This document shows positions 55,988-64,000 of a stretch of DNA of 64,000 nucleotides, piece by piece. The DNA is taken from contig NZ_CP134890.1 in the NCBI RefSeq assembly GCF_032098525.1, positions 1,488,001-1,552,000 of the forward strand, written 5' to 3'. The notes beneath the pieces were generated by a model that worked only from the letters and a program-made list of their open reading frames with translations, ran no database searches and had not been told where the DNA came from. Numbering within the stretch: position 1 is the first letter of the stretch; each line of letters opens with the position of its first letter. The position numbers and the translations under genes were made by a program. The DNA is from Flavobacterium sp. PMTSA4. Lineage in GTDB: Bacteria > Bacteroidota > Bacteroidia > Flavobacteriales > Flavobacteriaceae.

Positions 55988-58900
55988 TTAAAATTCTAAA
56001 TTAACACCAAATGAAACTGTTCGTAATAACGAATAATTATTACCTGAAGCACCTGTAACTCCACTTTGTCTTGGATCAAATCCTTGACGTTTTGACCATA
56101 AATGAACATTATCTGCTAATCCATAAAATCTAAGCCTATTCAATCCAAGTTTGTTAGCTACTTTGCTATCAAAAGTATAACCTATTGAAATATTTTGTAT
56201 ACTTAAATAATCAGATTTAATTAATGATAAAGAACTACCACTATAAAATTGTTTTGGATCATCAGTATCCACTCTAGGCAAAGAAGCAGTTGTATTATCA
56301 GGCGTCCAAGTCTTTGAAAAATCACTATGTAAACCACCACCTGGAGACAATCCCAATCCACTTAACCATACGCCATCTGTAGAATAACCTCCAAATTGAT
56401 AAGCAAAATCAATACCGAAATCAAATCCTTTGTAAGCAATGTTAGCTCCAAAACCTCCATAAACATCAGGAATTGCAGATTTACCAATTTTCATCAAATC
56501 TGCTTCAGCATAATTTTCTGTTAATTCTCTTCCTAATGAATGGTCATTATCATCAATATATTTCCAAAATAAAGCAGCTCCATTCACCGGATTAACTCCT
56601 GCAAATTCTCTCATATAAAAATCATATACACCACCACCTTCTTCTAAAATATAATTTCCATTTGGTTGAAAATTATTTTCTAAACCATTAAAAGGTAATC
56701 TAGTAATTTCATTCTTATAAGAAGTTGCATTAAAATTCAATGACACAGTTAAATTGTTTGTTTTAACAATATCTCCACTCATAGTTACTTCAAAACCTTT
56801 ATTATACATGTCACCATTGTTTTCAGGTCTAGTAGTAAAACCAGTCAATGAAATAGGTATTGGTCTATTATATAACATATCTGATATGGACTTTTTAAAA
56901 TACTCTACTTCAATGTTAAATCTATTGTTAAATAAGCTAGCATCTAAACCTATATTCATATTTGTTGATGTTTCCCACTTAACATCCGGATTAGCTAAAT
57001 AGTCACCATTTGTCCATCCAACAGGCAAAGTTGCATCTGTTGTATAATTTATTGTAAATGGAGTCAAGTAAGGCTGATCGTAACCTATATTATCATTACC
57101 TTGCTGACCAAATCCTGCTTTTAATTTTAATTCATTAATCCAAGATACATCTTTTAAAAATGACTCTTGCGAAATTCTCCATCCAACTGAAGCACCGTAG
57201 AAAGTTCCCCATCTTACATCAGGATGAAATCTTGAAGAACCGTCTCTTCTTGCGCTAAAACTAGCAAAATATTTATTATCATAATCATAAGCAAGTCTAG
57301 ACAAAAAGCCTTCTAAAGCATAAAGTCCAAATCCTCCTCCTCCATTACCTTGATTAAGAGCAGCCTGATCTACATAAGGAGAGTCAAATAGAAATTTAGA
57401 TCTAGAAGCTGAAACGTAGTCAGTTTTTCTATCCAATGTTTCATGACCTAGCAATAAATCCAAACCATGATTACCAAATCTTTTATTGTATTTCAAAAGT
57501 TGCTGATTAGTAAACGAAAATTGTCTAGAAGAGCTGTTGGTAACTCTACCACCTGCACCAACTGCATCTCCATATAAAGACGTGTCAGAACTCCAATTAT
57601 ATCCATTTGTCAACTCACCTGTAATATTATAGGTAAATACTAATCCATCCAAAATAGTATAATCTACATATGCTGTTGTAAATAGATTATCTCTAACCCT
57701 TCTTTTATAGTCATTTATAGCTGTTGCATATGGATTTTGTAACGCCCCAAAAGGTCTTATAGGAGATAAACCATCTGCTCCTGTACCATCATCAAAAATA
57801 TGTTGTCCTAAAGAATTAATTATTGGATTCCCAGCGAAATCATAAGCTCTTACTGGATAAATCGGAGCTACTGCTCTAATCCAATAAAATGGACTACTAT
57901 AGGTTGTACCTCCATCATATCCATCCAAATAATCTTGAGTAGTATGAGCATAACCAAAATTAGCACCTATTTTGAATTTATCACTTATCTTAGTGTCAAC
58001 TTTCAACCTTGACGTAATTTTTTCAAAACCAGAGTTAACCACGTAACCATCATTTTTCTCATAACCTAAAGAGAAATAATGTGAAGTATTTTCATTACCT
58101 CCTGAAACAGCTAAATTAGTTTGAGTAAAAAAACCATCTCCAAATAAATAATCAGACCAATCCTCATCATACTTTAATGTTCCGCCAGTAAATTTACCTG
58201 TAGCCGGATCTATCAACTGATTGTCAGGAGTATTGTAATTATTATATTGTAAACCTTGATCACCTGTAATCAAATTATTTGCAGCATTTTGAGAAGCAGT
58301 AGTGGCATCTTGACCAAGATTAAACATGTAAGTATTTTTCAACGACTGATAATACGCTTCATAATATTTTGAAGGACTAGAAATAAAATCATAATCTTTC
58401 ACCGCTCTAGATGTATAACCAGCACGAGAATCTATAGTTACAGCACTTTTCTTATTTTTCCCCTTTTTAGTAGTAATAATCACAACTCCACTTGAACCTC
58501 TACTTCCATAAAGCGCCGCTGCTGCTGCATCTTTCAATATTGTCATCGATTCAATATCTTGACTATTAATAGAGTTAACATTACCATAAAAAGGCACACC
58601 ATCAACTACATACAAAGGAGGAGTAGCTACAGATACCGAACCAATACCTCTAATTCTTATCGTTGCACCTTCACCAGGCAAACCATTACCATTTGCAACT
58701 TGAACACCAGCTACTTTTCCTACGAGTCCTTGAGTAACATTTCCAGTTGTAATTTTAGCAACCTCTTCAGATTTAATGACCGCAACAGAACCCGTTAAAG
58801 CTTCTTTCTTTTGAGTTCCATACGCCACAACAACAACCTCTTGCAAAGCAACCCCTTCAGACAAAACCACATTATAAGTACTAGCTGTACTAATTGTTAC

Positions 58901-59143
58901 TGATTTTGTATCATACCCAGTAAAAGACACCTCTAGAACATCTCCTACTTTGGCCTTGATAGAATACTTTCCATCAAAATCTGTTTGCACCCCATTTGTT
59001 GCGCCTTTAACCACAACATTTGCACCAGGTAATGGACCAAGTTTATCAGTCACAACTCCTGTAACAGTCTTCTCTTGTGCAAAAGAAAACTGCATAGAAA
59101 ACGCTAACAAAAGCGTAAAAATCCATTTGAACTTCGTTCTCAT
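55988..59143 (-). CDS. SusC/RagA-family TonB-dependent outer-membrane transporter
   Basis: A 1051-aa TonB-dependent transporter. Signal peptide ends SFAQE (about residue 22). A carboxypeptidase-regulatory-like domain (TVTGVVTDKLGPLPGANVVVKG) precedes the plug with the SusC signatures LYVVDGVPF and ALYGSRGSSGVVIITTKKGK. A large barrel follows, ending in LLRTVSFGVNLEF, with the terminal Phe expected for barrel assembly. With SusD it imports oligomers, either glycans or peptides. A long leader of about 95 bases precedes it; no perfect -7 element. Confidence 0.97.
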   Translation of the reverse strand: MRTKFKWIFTLLLAFSMQFSFAQEKTVTGVVTDKLGPLPGANVVVKGATNGVQTDFDGKYSIKAKVGDVLEVSFTGYDTKSVTISTASTYNVVLSEGVALQEVVVVAYGTQKKEALTGSVAVIKSEEVAKITTGNVTQGLVGKVAGVQVANGNGLPGEGATIRIRGIGSVSVATPPLYVVDGVPFYGNVNSINSQDIESMTILKDAAAAALYGSRGSSGVVIITTKKGKNKKSAVTIDSRAGYTSRAVKDYDFISSPSKYYEAYYQSLKNTYMFNLGQDATTASQNAANNLITGDQGLQYNNYNTPDNQLIDPATGKFTGGTLKYDEDWSDYLFGDGFFTQTNLAVSGGNENTSHYFSLGYEKNDGYVVNSGFEKITSRLKVDTKISDKFKIGANFGYAHTTQDYLDGYDGGTTYSSPFYWIRAVAPIYPVRAYDFAGNPIINSLGQHIFDDGTGADGLSPIRPFGALQNPYATAINDYKRRVRDNLFTTAYVDYTILDGLVFTYNITGELTNGYNWSSDTSLYGDAVGAGGRVTNSSSRQFSFTNQQLLKYNKRFGNHGLDLLLGHETLDRKTDYVSASRSKFLFDSPYVDQAALNQGNGGGGFGLYALEGFLSRLAYDYDNKYFASFSARRDGSSRFHPDVRWGTFYGASVGWRISQESFLKDVSWINELKLKAGFGQQGNDNIGYDQPYLTPFTINYTTDATLPVGWTNGDYLANPDVKWETSTNMNIGLDASLFNNRFNIEVEYFKKSISDMLYNRPIPISLTGFTTRPENNGDMYNKGFEVTMSGDIVKTNNLTVSLNFNATSYKNEITRLPFNGLENNFQPNGNYILEEGGGVYDFYMREFAGVNPVNGAALFWKYIDDNDHSLGRELTENYAEADLMKIGKSAIPDVYGGFGANIAYKGFDFGIDFAYQFGGYSTDGVWLSGLGLSPGGGLHSDFSKTWTPDNTTASLPRVDTDDPKQFYSGSSLSLIKSDYLSIQNISIGYTFDSKVANKLGLNRLRFYGLADNVHLWSKRQGFDPRQSGVTGASGNNYSLLRTVSFGVNLEF

Positions 59144-59340
59144 ATTAATTTTATTTGAGTTAGTTATCCCGCAAACTTCTTAATTATTTCTTAAAAAAAC
59201 AAATATTAGCATTCAATTAATATTCTTTTTTATGTTAAATTTTGAATTATGAGAATGTGGAATGTATCATAACACTAAAAGACAGATTCAATTTAGCAAA
59301 AAAGGTTGCGTTAAATTTTTTATTTTTATCAAAAAAAAAA

Positions 59341-60000
59341 ATGCTTTCAAATAATTTTTCAGGTAAAAAATTAGAATGTGGAACCGACGAAGCTGGCCGT
59401 GGTTGTTTAGCAGGTCCTGTTACAGCTGCAGCTATTATACTTCCAGAAAATTATCATTTAGAATTCCTTAATGATTCAAAACAGCTATCTGAAAAAACTA
59501 GAGAAAAATTAAAACCTTTAATTATTGAGTCAGCAACATCTTTTGCATTTACTCATATTTATAATGAAGAAATAGATGAAATTAATATTTTAAATGCTTC
59601 AATGAAAGCCATGCAAGAATGTGTTTTGAAACTATTTCCTACACCCGAATTTATTATTGTGGATGGAAATAGAAATATAAACGCTAAACTTGGTTTAAAA
59701 TCAATTGCCGGCAGAACGTTTACACAAAAAGAAATTGAACTTTTAAAATCAATCCCAAATAAAAGCATTATAAAAGGAGATAGTAAATTTACTAGTATTG
59801 CTGCATCTTCTATATTAGCAAAAACATTCAGAGATGAATATATGGACAAAATACATGAAGAATTTCCAATGTATAACTGGAAAAAAAATAAAGGATATCC
59901 AACAATTGAACATAGAGAAGCAATTAGAAAATATGGTGTCACAAAATATCATCGTAAAAGCTTTCGATTATTGCCTGATCAACTTACTTTAGAATTTTAA
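59341..60000 (+). CDS. rnhB: Ribonuclease HII
   Basis: A 219-aa RNase HII that cuts RNA in RNA-DNA hybrids and removes misincorporated ribonucleotides. Metal ligands Asp16 and Glu17 lie in GTDEAGRGCLAGPV, and a further Asp in IIVDGNRN; the C-terminal Asp is in FRDEYM. I start at ATG 59341; upstream TTG 59242 would add 33 residues of non-family sequence. The gene abuts lipB tail to tail without a spacer or a visible terminator. Confidence 0.95.
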   Translation: MLSNNFSGKKLECGTDEAGRGCLAGPVTAAAIILPENYHLEFLNDSKQLSEKTREKLKPLIIESATSFAFTHIYNEEIDEINILNASMKAMQECVLKLFPTPEFIIVDGNRNINAKLGLKSIAGRTFTQKEIELLKSIPNKSIIKGDSKFTSIAASSILAKTFRDEYMDKIHEEFPMYNWKKNKGYPTIEHREAIRKYGVTKYHRKSFRLLPDQLTLEF

Positions 60001-60714
60001 TTAGAGAATAATTTCTTTTTCTAAAATTTTGGCTTCAAAAAGATTTTGAAAGTGTTTGATGATTTTGTCTTTAACTTCTTCTTCATTAACTTTTTCAACA
60101 TCTAATTCATTGTTTAGTGAAGTAACAGCTTTACCTTTTATACCGCAAGGAATTATATTATCAAAATATCCTAAGTTAGCATTAACATTCAACGCAAATC
60201 CGTGCATAGTTACCCAACGTGAAGCTCGAACTCCCATTGCACATATTTTTCTAGCAAATGGCGTTCCTACATCTAACCAAACTCCCGTTTCACCTTCACT
60301 TCGTGTACCTATTATATTATACTCAGCTAAAGTTAAAATTATAACTTCTTCTAAAAACCTTAAATACTTATGAATATCGGTGAAAAAATTTTCTAAATCC
60401 AAAATAGGATAACCTACAATTTGCCCTGGTCCATGATAAGTAATATCGCCTCCACGATTTATTTTATAAAAAGTAGCTCCTTTTTCCAAAAGTTGTTTTT
60501 CAGATAAGAGCAAATTAGACATATCTCCACTTTTCCCTAAAGTATAAACATGCGGATGCTCTACAAAAATAAAATAATTAGGAGTTTCAATATCTGGGTT
60601 ATTCCTTTTCTCTAATTTTAAATCGACTATTTCTTTGAAAAGCTTTTCTTGATAATCCCAAGTTTCTTTGTAATCTTTAGTTTCTAAATCAAATAAGCGG
60701 ATATTTTTATTCAT
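60001..60714 (-). CDS. lipB: Octanoyltransferase LipB
   Basis: A 237-aa LipB that moves octanoyl from acyl carrier protein to lipoyl domains, first step of lipoate synthesis. The signature RGGDITYHGPGQ lies near residues 87-98, and the active-site pair is Lys156 in ARKICAMG and Cys190 in IIPCGIKGKAVTSL. I choose ATG 60714, as the upstream TTG frame extension to 60735 overlaps the -7 element. Confidence 0.95.
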   Translation of the reverse strand: MNKNIRLFDLETKDYKETWDYQEKLFKEIVDLKLEKRNNPDIETPNYFIFVEHPHVYTLGKSGDMSNLLLSEKQLLEKGATFYKINRGGDITYHGPGQIVGYPILDLENFFTDIHKYLRFLEEVIILTLAEYNIIGTRSEGETGVWLDVGTPFARKICAMGVRASRWVTMHGFALNVNANLGYFDNIIPCGIKGKAVTSLNNELDVEKVNEEEVKDKIIKHFQNLFEAKILEKEIIL

Positions 60715-60732
60715 AGTGATAAAAGTAGTGTG

Positions 60733-60740
60733 CAAAGTTA
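60733..60740 (-). promoter_or_regulatory. Promoter -7 element of lipB
   Basis: Minus strand TAACTTTG matches TAnnTTTG, 18 bases upstream of ATG 60714. The adjacent 60780-60890 segment holds a relatively GC-rich unassigned stretch with a weak TAGAC / GTCTA inverted repeat. Confidence 0.55.
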
Positions 60741-60916
60741 CAAACTATAAATAAGTTTTGTAAAAATTTTTATTTCTCGATATTTTAACGAATGAGCAAC
60801 AAAGTATATAAAGAGTAGACACTCCGTACATAAAGCGTCTATAATGTGTGGACAGTTCGGGTAAAACTAAAAAGAATGTTTTTTAGTAATTATGTAATTT
60901 TCTTCTCTTTATTACA

Positions 60917-60947
60917 TTGGCACTTTTTTAAATAATAACTATCTTTG
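60917..60947 (+). promoter_or_regulatory. Promoter of lysS
   Basis: TTG at 60917-60919, 20 bases, TATCTTTG at 60940-60947, a good Bacteroidetes promoter. The ATG at 60967 follows after 19 bases, so the leader is very short. Confidence 0.65.
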
Positions 60948-60966
60948 CACGCTTAAAAACAAGAAT

Positions 60967-62658
60967 ATGCAACTTTCAGAACAAGAAATCATTAGAAGAG
61001 AAAAGCTTCAAGCTTTACGTGAGCTAAATATTAATCCTTATCCAGCAGATTTGTTTCCTGTGAATCATACTTCGAAACAGGTTAAGGAAAATTTTTCTGA
61101 AGGAAAGAAAGTAATAGTTGCAGGTCGTTTAATGAGTGTTCGTGACCAAGGTAAAGCAGCTTTTGCTGAATTACAAGATAGCGAAGGAAGAATTCAATTG
61201 TATTTCAATAGAGACGTTATTTGTCCTGAGGATGACAAAACAATGTATAATCAGGTTTTTAGAAAACTAACAGATTTAGGCGATTTTATTGGCATCGAAG
61301 GAGAAACCTTCTTGACAAAAGTAGGCGCAAAATGTATCCGAGTTGATAAATTCACCTTTTTAAGTAAAACATTACGACCATTACCATTACCAAAAACAGA
61401 TGAAGAAGGTCATGTTTTTGATGCATTTGTTGACCCAGAATTACGATATAGAATGCGATATGTTGACTTAGTTGTTAATCCTCAAGTGAAGGAAGTTTTC
61501 ATTAAAAGAACAAAATTGTTTAATGCAATGCGAACTTTTTTCAATAATGCTGGATACATGGAAGTTGAAACTCCAGTATTACAAGCTATTCCTGGTGGTG
61601 CAGCAGCAAGACCATTTATCACACATCATAATAGTTTAGACATTCCTTTATATATGCGAATTGCTAACGAATTATATTTAAAAAGATTGATTGTTGGCGG
61701 TTTTGATGGTGTTTACGAATTTTCAAAAAATTTCCGTAACGAAGGAATGGATAGAACCCACAATCCTGAATTTACTGCAATGGAAATATACGTAGCTTAC
61801 AAAGACTACAATTGGATGATGGAGTTTACCGAAAATCTTTTAGAATATTGCGCCTATGAGGTAAACAAAACAACCGAAACCACTTTCGGAGAACATACTG
61901 TAAACTTTAAAGCACCTTATGCAAGAGTTACGATGACTGATGCTATAAAACAATTTACAGGTTTTGATATTACTGGAAAAACAGAGGCTGAACTATTTGA
62001 AGCTGCTAAATCCATGGGAATTGAAGTCGATGAAACCATGGGTAAAGGAAAATTGATTGATGAAATTTTTGGAGCAAAATGCGAAGGTAATTTTATACAA
62101 CCAACATTCATCACCGATTATCCAAAAGAAATGTCACCATTGTGTAAATCGCATAGAGATAATCCCGATTTAACAGAACGTTTTGAATTGATGGTTTGTG
62201 GAAAAGAAATTGCCAACGCATATTCAGAATTAAATGACCCAATTGACCAAAGAGAACGCTTTGAAAATCAAATGAAATTAGCCGAAAAAGGCGATGATGA
62301 AGCCAATGGAATTATTGATGAAGATTTCCTTCGTGCTCTAGAATTTGGCATGCCACCAACATCTGGACTTGGTATTGGAATGGATAGATTGATGATGTTT
62401 TTAACTAACAATGCATCTATACAAGAAGTGCTGTTCTTTCCGCAAATGAAACCAGAAAAAAAACAATTGGATTTGTCAGAAGACGAAAAACTTATTGTTT
62501 CATTATTAAAAACAGAAAACAATCAAGCACTTTCAACTCTAAAAGAAAAATCAGCTTTAAGTGGAAAAAAATGGGACGCAGCAATGAAAGGTTTAGCAAA
62601 ACATGGATTAACGAAAGTTATTGTTGATGGTGAAAACAAAAACGTTGTACTTAACTAA
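60967..62658 (+). CDS. lysS: Lysyl-tRNA synthetase (class II)
   Basis: A 563-aa LysRS. The N-terminal OB-fold anticodon domain covers about residues 50-150 (KKVIVAGRLMSVRDQGKAAFAEL). Class II motif 2 is FRNEGMDRTHNPEF and motif 3 GLGIGMDRLMMF. About 60 extra residues after motif 3 (LDLSEDEKLIVSLLKTENN...KVIVDGENKNVVLN) look like a small winged-helix-type tail; it is absent from the E. coli enzyme and common in this phylum. Confidence 0.97.
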   Translation: MQLSEQEIIRREKLQALRELNINPYPADLFPVNHTSKQVKENFSEGKKVIVAGRLMSVRDQGKAAFAELQDSEGRIQLYFNRDVICPEDDKTMYNQVFRKLTDLGDFIGIEGETFLTKVGAKCIRVDKFTFLSKTLRPLPLPKTDEEGHVFDAFVDPELRYRMRYVDLVVNPQVKEVFIKRTKLFNAMRTFFNNAGYMEVETPVLQAIPGGAAARPFITHHNSLDIPLYMRIANELYLKRLIVGGFDGVYEFSKNFRNEGMDRTHNPEFTAMEIYVAYKDYNWMMEFTENLLEYCAYEVNKTTETTFGEHTVNFKAPYARVTMTDAIKQFTGFDITGKTEAELFEAAKSMGIEVDETMGKGKLIDEIFGAKCEGNFIQPTFITDYPKEMSPLCKSHRDNPDLTERFELMVCGKEIANAYSELNDPIDQRERFENQMKLAEKGDDEANGIIDEDFLRALEFGMPPTSGLGIGMDRLMMFLTNNASIQEVLFFPQMKPEKKQLDLSEDEKLIVSLLKTENNQALSTLKEKSALSGKKWDAAMKGLAKHGLTKVIVDGENKNVVLN

Positions 62659-62675
62659 TATTAAAATAATAATGC

Positions 62676-62706
62676 TAAAAAGGAACTCAATTGAGTTCCT
62701 TTTTTT
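62676..62706 (+). terminator. Terminator after lysS
   Basis: Ten-base-pair palindrome AGGAACTCAA / TTGAGTTCCT with following T-run. Confidence 0.85.
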
Positions 62707-62778
62707 ATAAAGTTTTGTTAAGCTTTAAACCTTTTTAAACTCCTCACGTCTTATCAACAAATATTAAAATTAAGAAAA

Positions 62779-63222
62779 ATGAAAAAACTATTTATTGCAG
62801 TTTTATTAGTTGTTGGAATAACAACTTTTGCACAAGAAAAAAAACATTCAAAAGGTGAAAGACAAAAATTGAGTACTGAAGAAAAAGTAGACTTACAAGT
62901 AAAAAAACTTACTGATGATTTATCCCTCAATGAAAAACAAGTTAATGAAGTGAAAGTGTTAGTAGCAAAACAAATTGAAAAAAGAGAAGCTAAAAAATCT
63001 GAAATGCAAGGTCTTAAAGAAAAAGACAAAGAAGAAAAAAAAGCTCTTTTTGAAAAAAGAAAAGCTGAAATGAAAAAAGAGCAAGAAGAAGTTTCAGTTG
63101 AAATGAAGAAAATTTTGACTGCTGAACAATTCAACAAATGGGAGAAAATTAAAGAGCAAAAAAAAGAAAATCTTAAAGAACGTATGGCTAAAAGAAAAGG
63201 CAAACGAGGAAAAATGAATTAA
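62779..63222 (+). CDS. Small exported Lys/Glu-rich helical protein
   Basis: A 147-aa exported protein: signal peptide ends TFAQ (residue 19), then a highly charged helical chain rich in Lys and Glu. The stretch LTDDLSLNEKQVNEVKVL and later ILTAEQFNKWEKI have the LTxxQ flavour of CpxP/Spy-like periplasmic chaperones, but homology is only suggestive; it could also be a coiled-coil protein. The basic tail is KRKGKRGKMN. It precedes another small exported gene, 84 bases away. Confidence 0.65.
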   Translation: MKKLFIAVLLVVGITTFAQEKKHSKGERQKLSTEEKVDLQVKKLTDDLSLNEKQVNEVKVLVAKQIEKREAKKSEMQGLKEKDKEEKKALFEKRKAEMKKEQEEVSVEMKKILTAEQFNKWEKIKEQKKENLKERMAKRKGKRGKMN

Positions 63223-63246
63223 TAAATCATTATTTTTAAAATAAAT

Positions 63247-63277
63247 TTTGACTTGATTTAAAAAAAAAGTAGATTTG
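63247..63277 (+). promoter_or_regulatory. Promoter of the second small exported gene
   Basis: TTTG at 63247-63250, 19 bases, TAGATTTG at 63270-63277: an exact fit to TTTG-N19-TAnnTTTG. The start ATG is 29 bases downstream. Confidence 0.7.
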
Positions 63278-63306
63278 GATAATTAAATCAACTTAAATCA
63301 TAAAAA

Positions 63307-63657
63307 ATGAAAAAAATATTTATTGCTTTAACTTTAATTTTAGCACTATCGTTCACATCTAATGCTCAAGAAATGAAAGCATTAAAAGCAGAAACAAAAG
63401 AAATTATTAAACCTGAGAATGCTGCAAAATCTGATGCATCTGAAATATCTAAATTCCTTAGCCTAGATGACACCATGACTGATAATTTTTATAGACTTTT
63501 TTTAATGAAACATCAAACTCTCCAGAACGAATTAACTCCAGAGAGAAAAGTTGAGTTAGCTAGAGTTATCGAAGCAAAAATCAGAGCAACTTTAGGAGAT
63601 GAAATGATGGCTAAACTTGAAAAAAATAAAGAGTTGTTAAAAAAATTAGTCAACTAA
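63307..63657 (+). CDS. Small exported protein of unknown function
   Basis: A 116-aa exported protein. Signal peptide of 20 residues ending SNAQE. The mature part is helical and charged, with FLSLDDTMTDNFYRLFLMKHQTL and ERKVELARVIEAKIRATLGDEMMAKLEKN; the layout resembles the preceding protein and LTxxQ-type proteins but I cannot name a family. It has its own good promoter and a terminator shared with convergent hemL. Confidence 0.65.
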   Translation: MKKIFIALTLILALSFTSNAQEMKALKAETKEIIKPENAAKSDASEISKFLSLDDTMTDNFYRLFLMKHQTLQNELTPERKVELARVIEAKIRATLGDEMMAKLEKNKELLKKLVN

Positions 63658-63676
63658 GTAATCAAATATTATAAAT

Positions 63677-63706
63677 AAAAAAGCCATTCAAATGAATGGC
63701 TTTTTT
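63677..63706. terminator. Bidirectional terminator
   Basis: Inverted repeat AAAAAAGCCATTCA / TGAATGGCTTTTTT with a two-base loop between the small exported gene and hemL. Confidence 0.88.
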
Positions 63707-63708
63707 AT

Positions 63709-64000
63709 TTATAATTGTTTAGAAACTTTATCAATTGCTTGTATGGTAAAGTCTAAATCTTCATAAGTTAATGCATCAGTAATAAACCAAGTTTCATAAG
63801 CCGATGGAGCAATATAGACTCCTTCTTTCAGCAAACCGTGAAAAAATTTCTTAAAGGTATCATTATCACCATTTTTTGCGGTATTAAAATCGTAAACTGG
63901 ATTTTTATCGAAATGGACTGAAATCATTGATCCTACTCTATTTATAGTAAAATCAATACTGTTTTTTGATAAAACATCTTGTATTCCTTTATGTAAATAG
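63709..64000 (-). CDS. hemL: Glutamate-1-semialdehyde aminotransferase, C-terminal part
   Basis: The 3' end of a gene cut by the window edge; about 97 codons are visible. The product ends with the typical C-terminal segment of this enzyme: GSMISVHF, FFHGLLKEGVYIAPSAYETWFIT and ALTYEDLDFTIQAIDKV. It converts glutamate 1-semialdehyde to 5-aminolevulinate in haem synthesis. The catalytic lysine lies outside the window, so the assignment rests on the tail alone. Confidence 0.85.
   Translation of the reverse strand, partial: YLHKGIQDVLSKNSIDFTINRVGSMISVHFDKNPVYDFNTAKNGDNDTFKKFFHGLLKEGVYIAPSAYETWFITDALTYEDLDFTIQAIDKVSKQL

Noticed and set aside
59242..59340. Upstream extension of rnhB
   Set aside because: Needs a TTG start and adds residues unlike the family; ATG 59341 precedes the conserved start region.
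62754..63203. Minus-strand 149-aa frame opposite the Lys/Glu-rich gene
   Set aside because: It is the Phe/Ser-rich antisense of a Lys/Glu-rich coding sequence, an expected artefact.

Overview
The window looks like a stretch of a Flavobacteriaceae chromosome, most likely Flavobacterium or a close relative. The DNA is AT-rich and starts sit in A-rich leaders almost without Shine-Dalgarno sequences. Many genes carry the Bacteroidetes -7 element TAnnTTTG. There are type IX secretion (T9SS) C-terminal domains, a SusC/SusD pair, GLPGLI-type sequence, a bS21 gene with an exceptional Shine-Dalgarno, and several Bacteroidetes-specific DUF families. I see no insertion sequence, prophage, integron or CRISPR array. 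Nearly all of the window is housekeeping DNA, with a few surface or secretion loci between.

Layout. 1-4.5 kb: HAD phosphatase, YigZ/IMPACT protein, acyl-CoA thioesterase, dnaA with an upstream DnaA box, then a phosphatase-methyltransferase pair. 4.5-8.5 kb (minus): dapF, GNAT, mltG and DUF2279 in one unit, followed by a lysozyme-fold exported protein under its own promoter; the theme is peptidoglycan. 8.6-12.2 kb (plus): HtrA protease, long-form GAPDH, a small exported protein. 12.3-15.8 kb (minus): aconitase and a membrane acyltransferase. 16-21.2 kb (minus): two-domain parvulin, lipoprotein foldase and SurA-like foldase in one operon with moxR behind, probably an envelope-folding module. 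21.4-23.3 kb (plus): prfC and a tiny membrane protein. 23.4-27.4 kb (minus): a 1339-aa T9SS surface protein with six 86-aa Ig-like repeats.

27.6-41.4 kb (minus) is the large translation/transcription operon, read as hpf, tRNA-Thr(UGU), tRNA-Tyr, tRNA-Thr(GGU), tuf, tRNA-Trp, secE, nusG, rplK, rplA, rplJ, rplL, rpoB, rpoC and a DUF3467 gene. Internal hairpins after tuf, between rplL and rpoB, and between rpoB and rpoC probably set relative outputs. xerC and rpsU follow upstream at 41.4-42.6 kb; rpsU has its own promoter, Shine-Dalgarno and strong terminator, and the terminator's U-tract abuts the xerC start codon.

42.7-46.3 kb (minus): DUF2851, PspC, ComEA-like helix-hairpin-helix and acyl-CoA dehydrogenase genes in close order. 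46.4-48.0 kb (plus): a GLPGLI-like domain fused to a PNGase F-like domain. 48.0-59.1 kb (minus): cystathionine beta-synthase-like enzyme, putative porin, T9SS subtilase, and a SusC-SusD-lipoprotein uptake operon. 59.3-64 kb: rnhB, lipB, lysS, two small exported charged proteins, and the 3' part of hemL cut by the window edge.

The most interesting observations are regulatory: the bS21 Shine-Dalgarno in a lineage that hardly uses them, the promoter-terminator overlap ahead of the tRNA-tuf operon, and the terminator-start-codon junction at xerC. On the protein side they are the GLPGLI-PNGase F fusion, the recently homogenised repeat array of the T9SS protein, and a tiny protein with a sorting-signal-like C terminus. 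I found no clear evidence for a wholly new multi-gene system.
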